DNA of 64,000 nucleotides from Plantago ovata (GCA_028274465.1 CM051457.1:13939097-14003096), one strand, 5' to 3'. Positions 37,441 to 47,800 are shown, numbered from the stretch's first letter. The notes: generated from the sequence alone by a model not told the origin. Translations and numbers: made by a program.

Positions 37441-39289
37441 TCCTGTTGCAGGAGATTTTGAAAGTGCACATGTAAATGGTGGGGTTACCAGGAGAATAGT
37501 GAAAAGAGGCAATGCCGAGGATGAAGACAGGGAAAAAGGCCTCGCAAATTTTAGTATGTTTCTTATTGACATTTTATTGTTTTTTAGTAGTGATGCTTTT
37601 ATTCCATATTACAGTATTCCTTCTTGTGTAGTCATGTCTTGCAATTTCTTTTGCATGGAAGAACCATGACACGCATTGGTGGAGTTGACATTTTAACATA
37701 TTCCTTCAATAACATATCTGTAGTGTGAAAGAAGAAACTGTATATTGGCAACAAGACATTACCATGCTTCCTTTTGGCTTTTGGGTTTAGTTCTAAGTCT
37801 CAGAAGTTTAACTCATCAAATAAATGTATTTTGTCGAATGAACTCATCGTCACTGCTCACTCCTTTAGCTCTGGAGTAAAACTTTTCAATACTCATACAA
37901 CGTGTTGCGTGCATTTCTTTTTATGTACATGTGTTTACTCAACCCTACTGTTCACATTTTTCGTTTAATTCTGTATCACTGTGAGCTAAGGTTGTTAATT
38001 TTTTAACAATATCACATATCTGGAAACATCACACATTTTGCAACCAATTGCTACCTTGTAAGATTATCACACATACTCAAATCACACGAGACGATTGTAA
38101 CATCTCGCCTTTGCGGTCACATAGAGGAACTGAACGTATTCCATACCTCAACTCCAGAACGGGCAAACATGTTTGGCCACCAAATCGCCCTTCTCTGCTT
38201 CTAGCTAATCAGACATATCATACTCGTGCACTTTGACTCCCAAAAAAGCTAGCTTACGTATAGTAAGTGGAAATGGTAGTTCTGTCTGGATATGAGGGTC
38301 AAACAGGACTACATCCAGGAGCGAAGCCAACAAATATAGTTAGAGGGGGAAATTTTTTTCTCTAACCATTAATTAAAAAAATATAAATCAAGGTCCTGGA
38401 AAGAATTTAAGATTTAAATCTTTAAGGTAAAAAACAAACAGATTTCAGACCGAAATATGTTATTAGTAATTAGTAAGTCTCTTAAGAACAAGCTTGTAAT
38501 TAAATTCAATCTTACACCTAACAAGCCGTAAAACTGGTTTGTTTGATGCCTAAGTGACTTAGTTGGTTACTTATGTAGTTGAGAAAAAACCAGTTTTACA
38601 CTAAATACGAAGTTCTTCTAATCAAGTACTTATGATGAATTTATAGGTTGAATTTTACATAAATTTTAGGAAGATTTTGGTTGAGAGGGAGATTTTAATA
38701 ATAAGATTTTGGTTGAGAGAGAGGGAGACTTTATAATGGTATAAACTTACAAGAAAATTGAGAATTTCTTTTATTTATAGTAATACTGTTTGTTCTTTTT
38801 AAGGGGTTGATATTGATGACTATACGGTTGTGATAAAATAAACAATTTTAGAACAATAGAGATAAAATAATAGAAAATTTTGTACTCAATTTACCAAAAT
38901 AATATTATTATTATTTTTTTAATCTTTTCGAGCATTTTAAGATCTAATGACTTAATTTGAACATTTATAAAAATTTAGAGGGAGCAAATATTTTTTTAGC
39001 GGGGGCAAACATATAACATACCATATACCTAGTAAAGAAAATAAAATTTTAGAGGGGGCAATTGTCCCGTTGAACACTATGTTTCATCGTCATTTTTCAC
39101 AAGGGTCTAGTTGTGATGTCCAGCCAGACAGTTATTGGAACTTTTCTTGGTTCTCTGAAAAAATATTTTAAAATCCATGCTTTTGTATAGTGCTTGTAAA
39201 AATGTCGACAAATATATCAATCAAGCCAAACACACTTAGAGAACAAAAAGTTTGATGAACGAGTTTAATCAACATAATCCACATTGATT
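37441..39289. other. Insertion-derived AT-rich DNA including a dispersed repeat
   Basis: No gene. The part 38335-38490 (phrase ATATAGTTAGAGGGGG, then GGTCCTGGAAAGAATTTAAG) recurs at 61345-61500, so it is a dispersed repeat. The stretch to about 39080 ends with a second AGAGGGGGCAA phrase and may be one non-autonomous element whose class I cannot assign. Confidence 0.55.
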
Positions 39290-39955
39290 CATCTGCATGT
39301 AGCGTTTTCTCGGAATCTAAATGTTCTGGTTTGATGCATGATGCAATCAATGTTATTTGATTCAATCATATCATTTGTAAATCCACGAAAATGAAGAAGA
39401 TTGATTAAGGTTCCTTCATTGATACAACAATAAATGAAGACGTTTATACTCAGTTAAGTTAATAGAATGACAAGTAAGGCTCTGTTTTCATCGTCTCAAA
39501 ACTCATTATTTTCAGTTCAACTCAATTCTGTTCAGATTTATTCAGTTCTGTTGTGTTCAGTTCAGATTTACTTAATTGTATTTCATACTACAAATAAATT
39601 CAGTTTCATTCAGTTATGTTCAGTTCAATTATGTTCTGTTCTGTTTGGACGAAAAGAATAGTTTCTAAATAAAAGAATCAAGAGTTGCATAAATCATAGC
39701 TAAAGACGGGGAAAAATAAAATGAATAACATTTGTATCAGTTTCCAAGCAAGTTCTACGAGGCAAGCAACCAACTTCAACGTGGTCGGTTTGTTAGAGGA
39801 ATGGAATCCCTAGGGCGTGTCATTGCAATTTGCCACAACTAGCTCGAATTGTTGTTGCCTTATTGGTTATCGCAGGTTTTACAATATAGTGTATAGACAC
39901 ATATTTAAAAGGAAAAAATAAAAGTTATCGCCTTTTTATGGCATACTATATTAAT
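39290..39955. repeat. Distal 5' flank of a PDX1-like unit (duplicated at 43125-43600)
   Basis: Shares ordered blocks with 43125-43600: TTTGATGCATGATGCAAT, TGTTATTTGATTCAATCATA, ATTGATTAAGGTT, TACGAGGCAAGCAAC-like and TAGCTCGAATTGTTGTTGC. Relative to the other copy, about 39478-39720 is an insertion rich in TTCAGTTC/TTCTGTTC. It is the continuation of the copy 1 upstream flank that was split by the insertion after 35510. Confidence 0.75.
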
Positions 39956-40089
39956 TAAATTATAATGAGTTACAAACGATGGAGGTTCATGATCAACTAC
40001 CTTACGAGAATACACTACGGTCTAATCATCACTTACATACAATTACATACAAAAAGGCACAAAGGGCAAATGTCCCAAATCTTGATACT

Positions 40090-40390
40090 AAAACGAGTAA
40101 TTCATACGGCAAAACCGATTCCATGCTTTCACAAAATATCTGCAGCTCCATTGTGTTCCCTAAAAACAAAATCCAGCTTGTACGCATTAAGCTGCTTAAT
40201 TTCCCTCATGATCAGGGTCCGATGTCTCCATGTCGGAAGTTTGTGCCTGCACAAACAATCAATCACATAAAGGGAATCAGTTTGAATGTGGAGGGGTTAA
40301 AGCATTAATCTGTAAAGCTAGAGTAATGCCAGTTTTGATGGCAACCAACTCCCAAGTTAAATTGTCAGTAATGCTTATATGAGAAGTTAA
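40090..40390 (-). mobile_element. LINE RNase H remnant
   Basis: Minus strand: WELVAIKTGITLAL, then (frameshifted) DSLYVIDCLCRHKLPTW, RTLIMREIKQLNAYKLDFVF and REHNGAADIL, which is the RVT_3/RNase H tail of plant LINEs. Stops and frameshifts show it is dead. It sits directly after the duplicated upstream flank. Confidence 0.75.
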
Positions 40391-41461
40391 AAAGATCTCA
40401 ATGAAGATCATTTCTTTCGCATCATTTCATATCTGCTATATTGACAAAGCTAGCTAATCATATGAGAAGTTTTTCTGCAGTCTCCCTTCTCTAATATACT
40501 ATGTTCGTTTCAACCTAACTACATGCTATGAATTTATATTACCTCGATCTATCTACAGAGAATAATACCAGAAAACTCAAAAACATAATAAAAGTGGTAA
40601 CCAAGATTGATACAGACCTAAAAAACAATGGCTCTTTGAAATTCAACAACTCCGAGTACAAAGCTCAGATAACAACAGTTTTTATTTCATCGATCTCACA
40701 GTTTCAAAACGAAAACCAAAAGTCAGTACAATCATCAATTTATATTCATGTTTATTGATTATAAACCATTAGTCTACAACAACACATAAGAACACAACAA
40801 AGTTTAGACTTTAGATGAGTATTCTTGATTGTGCTAATGCATAAGGAACACAGATCTCAAAGAAGATTGTTTCTTTCTCAGGCTAAGGATATTAGAGGTT
40901 GTACAGCAGCAGTTTTCTATCTACTAGTAGTACTATACTACTATGTTTCTTGAAGTTATGAACATTAAGGCTCTACATGCATGACACAATACCAGAAACT
41001 CAGACATATCAAGATTCATTCGAAATCAAAAACCTGGAGAATGGTATTGAAATTTAATTGCAAGCAAACAAAATTCACGAATACAGCTCTTCGAAGTTCA
41101 ACAACTCAAAGTACAAATATCAGAACACAACAGTTTTTATTTCCTTTATCTCACAGTCCTAAAACTAGCAGAACAAATCAGTATAACAAACTACGAAGTA
41201 GTCATCAAGATTGATTCGAAGTACAAACCTGAAGAATGTATTACAACTTGCAAAAAAAAAAAAAAAAACAAGATTCAAGAATAATGCTCTTCGAATTTCA
41301 ACTACTCCTTGCACTAAGATCAAAAAACAACAGTTCAATTTCGTCGATCAAACAGTTTCAAAACTGATACAACGAACCAGTGCAATCATCAATTTGCAGT
41401 CATCCTTGTTCTTCATCACCATTAGTCCACAACAACAAAGCACAGTTCACATACACCTTAA
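40391..41461. repeat. 3' flank of a lost PDX1-like copy
   Basis: About 40510-41461 parallels 33290-34222 over nearly its whole length with substitutions and small indels (e.g. GAATAATACCAGAAAACTC at 40560 and 33360). It leads straight into the 47-bp coding relic at 41462-41508, so it is the flank of a copy whose coding region was deleted. Confidence 0.85.
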
Positions 41462-41508
41462 TCAGTGATCACCATGATCAGCAGGGAACTGAGCATCTTC
41501 TGGATCAA
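41462..41508 (-). pseudogene. 47-bp relic of a fourth PDX1-like gene (C-terminal codons and stop)
   Basis: The minus strand reads DPEDAQFPADHGDH followed by a stop. It is identical to the last 47 nt of copy 1 (34223-34269) and differs at two positions from copy 2. The match ends abruptly at 41507/41508, where the sequence continues as the 3' flank found at 33883 onwards. A shared AA dinucleotide sits at the joint. This is a recombination scar. Confidence 0.9.
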
Positions 41509-41858
41509 CAATTCAAGTACAAAGAGCAGAAAACAACAGTATTTATTTCATTAATGTCACAGTTCCAAAACTAACAGAACAAATGAGTAAAAACTACGAA
41601 GTAGTCATCAGGATTGATTCGATGTACAAACCTGAAGAATGTATTGCAACTTGCAAAAAAAGAACAAGATTCAAGAATAACGCTCTTCGAATTTCGACTA
41701 CCCTTTGCACTAAGATCAGAAAACAACAGTTCTATTTCGTTGATCAAAAGTGATACAACGAACCATGCAATCATCAATTTGCAGTCATCTTTGTTCTTCA
41801 TCACCATTAGTCCACAACAACAAAGCACAGTTCACATACACCTTAATCCACAACCTGA

Positions 41859-42797
41859 TCAGTGATCACCATCATCAGCAGGGAACTGAGCATCTTCGGG
41901 ATCAATACCCAACATTAAATCCTCATTCACCAACCCAGTAGTAATCTCCGCGAGCTCCACCAGAATACAGTGTCTGGAAATAACCTTCACGATGGCCGCA
42001 ATCCACCTAACCGGATTGACATGGTCAAACACCTCCAACCCCACAAACACACCGTCACAGCCCAACTCCCTCATCATCGCAGCATCAGCAGGCGTAAAAA
42101 TCCCTCCAGCAGCAAAATACGGAACTGGAAGCCGCCCATCCTTCTTAGTGCGTGCCACAAGACCATAAGAAGCCTGAATCCTGTATGAAAAGTCGAACAC
42201 CTCATCCGGTTCCATGCTTTTCAGAACCCTCAATTCAGCCTTAACTCTCCTCACATTAGTGACAGTCTCCCTGATATCACCAGAACCAGTCATATCTCCT
42301 TGAATTCGTATCAACGCAGCACCTTCTTCCACATTCCTCAACATCTCACCTAAATCACGACAGCCGCAGATAAACGGAGTCCGAAAAAAGTCCTTAATGC
42401 CGATGAAATGATCCTCATCGGCTGAGGATAAAACCTCGCTCTCGTCAATGAAATCGACGCCAATTGAGTCAACTATCCGCGCCTCAATGAAATGGCCCAC
42501 GCGCACTCTCACCATTACTGGAATATTTACCGATTGTTTGATCTCTATGACGACAGCAGGATCAGGCATACGGTTAACACAACCAGGTACAGGTCTGCAG
42601 GTGACGAGTACGCCACGCGCGCCCGCATTTGCAGCCATTTCGGCTTGACACTTAGAGGTAACTTCGACGACGACACCATCGCGGAGCAGCTTAGCCTCGT
42701 TGGCTTTTTCCGTTCTCCTCATCATCACCTTCTTAACTTGTTCACCGAAAGCGGGGGGGCCAAGGTATTTCCTAGTGACGAGCTTATCCTCCGCCAT
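41859..42797 (-). CDS. PDX1.2-like pyridoxal phosphate synthase pseudoenzyme, copy 2
   Basis: Intronless, 312 aa. PDX1 barrel from residue 41: GVVVEVTSKCQAEMAANAGA, MPDPAVVIEIKQSV, DSIGVDFIDESEVL, PFICGCRDLGEML, FAAGGIFTPADAAMM, LGCDGVFVGLEVFD. Catalytic losses are as in copy 1: R97 and Q166 for the two lysines, E45 for the aspartate. The N-terminal 40 residues are Lys/Arg-rich and unlike copies 1 and 3. The C-terminal GLVNEDLMLGIDPEDAQFPAD segment is shared with copy 1 but not copy 3. The stretch ISRHCILVELAE replaces the usual VxHYxDPxxLAE, suggesting a local rearrangement or relaxed constraint there. Same strand and heat-shock promoter as the others. Confidence 0.92.
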   Translation of the reverse strand: MAEDKLVTRKYLGPPAFGEQVKKVMMRRTEKANEAKLLRDGVVVEVTSKCQAEMAANAGARGVLVTCRPVPGCVNRMPDPAVVIEIKQSVNIPVMVRVRVGHFIEARIVDSIGVDFIDESEVLSSADEDHFIGIKDFFRTPFICGCRDLGEMLRNVEEGAALIRIQGDMTGSGDIRETVTNVRRVKAELRVLKSMEPDEVFDFSYRIQASYGLVARTKKDGRLPVPYFAAGGIFTPADAAMMRELGCDGVFVGLEVFDHVNPVRWIAAIVKVISRHCILVELAEITTGLVNEDLMLGIDPEDAQFPADDGDH

Positions 42798-42912
42798 TGC
42801 TGTTGAGAAAGTGTTTGATTGAATGTCAATTGTGAGAGAATAGAAGAGAAGAGAAGAGAAAATTGAATAGCAATTGAGAAAGTGTAGAATTGGGCAAGGA
42901 AGGAGGCGATAC

Positions 42913-42965
42913 TAATTTATACTGGCTGGCGGGAGGGAGGAGCTGATGGTGGTTCCAGAAGTTTC
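42913..42965 (-). promoter_or_regulatory. TATA box plus perfect heat-shock element, copy 2
   Basis: TTCCAGAAGTTTC at 42953-42965 and minus-strand TATAAATTA at 42921-42913, about 31 bp apart because of an inserted GGGAGGGAGGAGCTGAT-like stretch. The start codon is about 120 bp below the TATA. Confidence 0.85.
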
Positions 42966-43599
42966 TATATCGACGATCGACGGTTACAAGTTTATTGCCC
43001 ACGCAACCTTGCTTCTGCGGTTTTGCCCAGCTTCTTGTTTTCTAACTCCAGAGTTGACCCGGTCAATATTAAGTATAAAATTAAAATCGACTCAACTTGA
43101 AGCTCATCCTTTTAAATGCTACATGTTCTCGTTTGATGCATGATGCAATGTTATTTGATTCAATCATATCATAACCCATTTAACCCATTTGTAAATCTAT
43201 TATTCTCGCCCAAAAATCGACAAGTTATTTTAATAAAATAAAGTAGGTTCAACTAAGAATATTGATTAAGGTTACTTGATGATCGATACAACAATACATG
43301 AAGACGATTGTTCAGCCGATATAATGACAAGTAAGTAAGAGGAACATAATAACATTAATTATTACCATGTATCAGTTTCTAAACAAGTTCTACGAGCAAG
43401 CAACGAGCTTCTACGTGGTTGTATTGTTAGAGGAACGGAATCCCTAGAACTTACAGGGTCATTGCAATTTGACACAACAACTAGCTCGAATTGTTGTTGC
43501 TTTATTGGTGATCCCAGGTATTACAATATAATGTGTGAACACGAATTTTATTTTTTATTTTTTTTTTAAGTTATCGCTTTTTTACGGCATATATTAATT

Positions 43600-44020
43600 A
43601 ATTTTTTAGAACAAAGATAATTTCATTCCAGTGGATCAAAAAAGTACAATCGTCTCATGGATACATCAAAACTGCACTACTAAAATAAAAGATTAAAACT
43701 ACTTGTCTCCTTTCAAATTAGACAACAGGGATCAAAGGCAAAGATAAGCAAAACTGCGCCAGTTTTTTATCACCACAACATCTCCCTATAGTCTTATGCA
43801 CAGCAATTCTCAGCAGATGCTTAGGGTCCTGAGCCTTGTTCTGGAAAATTCTATTATTGCGCTCAATCCAATTAAATTGAATAAACCAGTTCAGTCACTA
43901 TCACTTTCGGGATCCTGCTTCTGGGACTTTTCCCTTTAACCAATAAACATATTTCCTGTACAGTAGCATTCCATGATCCAACCGAGCAAGAAATACCATA
44001 CCATCCAGCAAGTAAATCCC
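43600..44020 (-). mobile_element. LINE 3'-end remnant
   Basis: Minus strand gives IERNNRIFQNKAQDP and further fragments typical of the linker between zf-RVT and RNase H in plant LINEs. It ends with the TTTGATCCACTGGAATGAAA type 3' end and a short A run next to the duplicated flank. Frames are broken. Confidence 0.6.
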
Positions 44021-44364
44021 ACACAGTTCGAAGGACAGAGCAGGAGAAGAAGAGATGATGATGTTTAATTCATGATCTACTACTTTGAGAGTACACTACA
44101 GTCCTATCGTTACTTACAGGTAGCTTCTACGCATTCAAAGCATGGAAGCTCTTACAAAACTACAATCTCTATTCCCAATAAAGCAGCAAATTCCGGAGAC
44201 TCCTCGATTGTGCATCGATGATCCATCTGTATTGAGAGCAAAGCGATATTCCCGATGACAAGTCCATTTGCAATTTATACTATTGTTTGTTTAGGTATAT
44301 ATTGTCTTTACAGGAAAGACAATTAAATGGTTCCTTTTAGTTTTACTTATTATGCAGAGCAAGA

Positions 44365-44640
44365 ATCTTATGAATATTATTAATAGCCTCCCCTTTAAAA
44401 ACTATAGCATTCCTCCTGTTCTGCCAAATCACCCAAGACATAAAGTCTTGATCAGTAATATTATTGCTAAAGATTAGAGTAGATAGAGCATTAACATGCA
44501 TACTTGTCCAATTAGGATGAGTTGTTAGGGCAATTAAACAAAATGTGCTCTATATTTTCTTCCTCACACATGCACATAGGACAATTAGCATCTTCTATTA
44601 TTATCCCCATGTCCCTTAAGCTATACATTGCAATTAGCTA
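44365..44640 (-). mobile_element. LINE zf-RVT remnant
   Basis: Minus strand: CPMCMCEEENIEHILFNCP (zinc motif) followed by WQNRRNAIVFKGEAINNI after frameshifts. Another dead LINE fragment, possibly from a different element than 43600-44020. Confidence 0.65.
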
Positions 44641-45873
44641 GAACTAAGGGTAAAACCTCTGTCATTCACCACATCTTCAATTTCTTTTCCTAGGGAATAC
44701 AAAGTGTGAAAGTAACAAAATAAATGCAAAACACTCCCGTCCACCTGTACAAGTGTTAATGGTAGGAGTTCGACTCTGCCGAACCCAATCACACTTGACT
44801 TGTAGACTGAAGAGCTGTGAAAGCAAGTAGAGCAGCTGGAGAACAAAATTTCAGCAAGGTACACACAAAATTTTATATGATCAGAGAAACCCACATCAGT
44901 ACGAAAACCAGAGAATAGAACATCACACAGGCAGCAAAATCGCAGAACCAGCAGCTAGCAAGCCTCATCTGATGATGAATGCACAAATATTAATTACCTG
45001 GACAAACAAAACAGGCTGGATAAAGAAACCACACTATCCCAAATCATAGTAAACATCGATCAAGAAACAGAAGCAAACTTAAGCTTCTTTTGGATCTCAC
45101 ATTTTTCCAGAAAAACATACATCATTTTGAACTCGCCATAAGCTCCACAAACTACAACAGCCATTCTCCTTTGCTGCATTCTAGAAATTAGAACAGAGTT
45201 TTGAAGAATGCATAAAATCGAGTCAGTTGGGTTTACTTAATGCAAGAGGGATATAGATAAATTTGGTGTTTTGAAGAATGCATAATACCGAGTCAGCTGA
45301 TCCAAGATAAAATTTGTCATCTTTATTTTTTAAACCTCACTGTCAAGAATTACAACTCTTTTAAATGATACAGGTACCTTAAATATGAAATTATTCAGTT
45401 GAAGCTGGAAAAATGAGTAACATGCTGCTGCAAGACACCGTTAGCTGCAATTCATAATACGGCATGCTACTAAAACTGAATCCATGGACATAGTCAATTA
45501 GCCACTGCTTTAGTAGCAGTAACGGACTCCCCTCCTCACAGGATTGAAGGATCACCCCTAACTAATAAATAGCAGCTGTAGGAGAGCAACTTAAGGATGT
45601 CTAAACATATGGAATTACTGGATCTTCTACCAAAGACAGCACAGAATATATATATAGACAGCTGGACACGAGCAAGATGGATGTACATTGTACTTTACCG
45701 GCATAAATTGAGCCAAAGAAATTATGATTCTCCATGGAAATAAATTGAGCCAAAAATCAGAATGGAGGGTGTTGTGTTAAATGAATTATTGAATTGCAGT
45801 ACATGATTGATGATACATTGATACTTGGGTCTCTAAGTTATTGCCAAGGGCATAAAAGCTGGCCAGGAAGCTA
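44641..45873. other. Intergenic between PDX1-like copies 2 and 3
   Basis: No gene recognised. Contains a short dispersed direct repeat (GTTTTGAAGAATGCATAA phrases at about 45200 and 45270). Confidence 0.4.
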
Positions 45874-45939
45874 AATTTGGAGGGTGTTCCTGAAAATTTT
45901 GAGCAGGGTTGCTCGTGTGTGAAGTGCTTGAATGAGAAT
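45874..45939 (+). pseudogene. JMJ25-like exon fragment
   Basis: Plus strand NLEGVPENFEQGCSC then VKCLNEN, ending at a good donor (AAT|GTAAGT). It matches the minus-strand fragments at 2160-2085 (ENLEQGCSCVNCIDEN, also followed by GTAAGT). No neighbouring JMJ25 exons seen. It is a copied exon scrap, not a gene. Confidence 0.55.
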
Positions 45940-46179
45940 GTAAGTCACAGTAATAAATTTTCTCTATGATGTTTGCCTCACATGTTGCCAAGAGCTTCGT
46001 CAGAGAGGCCATAGCGAAGTGGTGATGCAGCATATATATAGATATATGTGCATGCATGCTTGTATGGTGGTAAGGCTTGCATCCTTACAAGGTTTGATGA
46101 AAATAAAGTATATTTCTACACTCTGCCTTTTCTTTTGTTGTAATTGGTGGTATTCTCTGCCTTATAAACACAGTGGTCA

Positions 46180-46596
46180 TCAAGATTAATTCAAAATAAG
46201 AACTGGAGAATGGTATTGCAAGCAAACAAAATTCACATCTAAAGCACTTCGAAGTTCAACAACTCAGGTACAAAGATCAGAAAACAACAGTTTTATTTCC
46301 ATTATCTCACAGTTCTAAAACCATCTGAACAAATCAGTACAACAAACTACGAAGTAGTCATCAATATTGATTCGAAGTACAAACCTGGATATTGAACTTG
46401 CAAGAAAACAAGAACCAAGAATAACGCTCTTCGAATTTCAACTACTCCCAGCACTAAGATCAGAGAACAAGAGTCTTATTTAGTTGACCTAACAGTTTCA
46501 AAAGCCATACAACTAATTACTGCAATCATGAATCATAGTCATCTTTAATTTGTTCGTCATCACGATTAGTCCAACAAAGCACAGTTCACAGACACC
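46180..46596. repeat. 3' flank of PDX1-like copy 3
   Basis: Diverged relative of the flanks at 33940-34222 and 41200-41461 (phrases AACTACGAAGTAGTCATC, AACAAGA...CAAGAATAACGCTCTTCG, AAAGCACAGTTCACA). Confirms that the ancestral duplication unit included the 3' flank. Confidence 0.8.
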
Positions 46597-47682
46597 TTAA
46601 TCCACAGCCCGATGATCCAACTCACCAGGTGTACTGCTACCATCAGCCTCACCAGGTCTACTGCTACCATCAGTCTCACCAGGTCTACTGCTATCATCTT
46701 CAGCCTCACCATGTCTACTGCTATCACCAGCCTCGCGAGGTCGACTGCTATCACCAGGCTCTTGAGTATTCAAACGAGCATCTGCAACTTCCAGCGCAGT
46801 TGTAACCTCCGCGATCACCACAGGATCATTACAATGGTTAACAGCCTTCACAATCGCTGCAATGGACTTGGGCGGATTCACATGGTCAAACACGTCCAGC
46901 GCCACAAACACACCATCACAGCCCAACCGTATCATCAACGCGGCATCAGCAGGCATAGAAATTCCTCCAGACGCAAACTGCACAACCGGAACCCGGCGAT
47001 CCAACATTGACTGTTTCAGAAGACTATAAGGAGCCTGAATCTTCTTTGAAAAGGCCAACACCTCATCCAAATGCATGCTTGTCAAAACCTTAAATTCAGC
47101 CATAACTCTCTTCACAGTGCTCACAGTGTCCATCACATCACCACCAGAACTTGCCACATCCCCTTGAATTCGTATGAACTTAGCACCTTCAACCGCTCTC
47201 CTCAACATCTCACCTAAATCACGACAACCGCAGACAAACGGACCCAATAATTTCTGCTTATTGATGAAATGCACATCATCAGCTACGGATAAAACCTCGC
47301 TCTCGTCAATGCAATCGATGCCAATTGATTGAAGTATCTGCGCCTCAACAAAGTGGCCCACACGCACTCTCGCCATTACTGGAATTGTTACAGATTGCTT
47401 GATCTCTCTGACGATAGCAGGATCAGGCATGCGGTTAACAGAACCAGGTACAGGTCTGCAGGTGACGAGTACGCAAGTGGCGCCAGCACGGGCAGCCATT
47501 TCAGCTTGACGCTTAGAGGTAACTTCGACGATGACGTGTTTGTTCGCACTCACCAGCTTCATAGCCGCGAGGTTTTGCCTCGCTTGCCACTCCATCATCT
47601 TCCTCACATTATCAGCGTCGCTGCCATAGTAGATTATAACGTGGTCAGTGCCGTGAATAAATTGGTCAGGTCTCCCCGCCAT
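46597..47682 (-). CDS. PDX1.2-like pseudoenzyme, copy 3, with C-terminal repeat tail
   Basis: Intronless, 361 aa, about 40-50 residues longer than copies 1 and 2. PDX1 barrel from residue 50: IVEVTSKRQAEMAARAGA, MPDPAIVREIKQSV, QSIGIDCIDESEVL, PFVCGCRDLGEML, FASGGISMPADAALM, LGCDGVFVALDVFD. Catalytic losses: R105, Q173 and E53. Barrel parts such as FSKKIQAPYSLL and VPVVQFASGGI are closer to standard PDX1 than in copies 1 and 2. After about residue 307 the usual C-terminus is replaced by five imperfect repeats of a GDSSRPGEA type. Antisense frames over this gene are shadows. Whether the tail is translated as read depends only on the single open frame, which is intact. Confidence 0.92.
   Translation of the reverse strand: MAGRPDQFIHGTDHVIIYYGSDADNVRKMMEWQARQNLAAMKLVSANKHVIVEVTSKRQAEMAARAGATCVLVTCRPVPGSVNRMPDPAIVREIKQSVTIPVMARVRVGHFVEAQILQSIGIDCIDESEVLSVADDVHFINKQKLLGPFVCGCRDLGEMLRRAVEGAKFIRIQGDVASSGGDVMDTVSTVKRVMAEFKVLTSMHLDEVLAFSKKIQAPYSLLKQSMLDRRVPVVQFASGGISMPADAALMIRLGCDGVFVALDVFDHVNPPKSIAAIVKAVNHCNDPVVIAEVTTALEVADARLNTQEPGDSSRPREAGDSSRHGEAEDDSSRPGETDGSSRPGEADGSSTPGELDHRAVD
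46600..46761 (-). repeat. Minisatellite encoding the Ser/Pro/Gly/Glu-rich tail of copy 3
   Basis: Five imperfect tandem units of about 27-30 bp encode GDSSRPREA, GDSSRHGEAE, DDSSRPGET, DGSSRPGEA and DGSSTPGEL (residues about 308-353). Unit lengths are multiples of three, so the frame is kept. Absent from the other copies. Confidence 0.9.
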
Positions 47683-47800
47683 TGCTGTTGAGAAAGTGTT
47701 TGATTGAGTGTCAGTTGTGAGAGAAGAGAAAAATCGATGAATGAATCAGAGAATAGCAGTTGAAATCTGTAGAATTGGGGAAGGAAGGAAGGCGATACTA

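Noticed and set aside
37774-37968. 64-codon plus-strand frame
   Set aside because: No recognisable protein features; lies in transposon-derived DNA.
42448-42806. Antisense open frames over the PDX1-like genes (also 34856-35197, 46612-47010, 47329-47691)
   Set aside because: Shadow frames of a GC-richer coding region; they recur only because the sense genes are paralogous.
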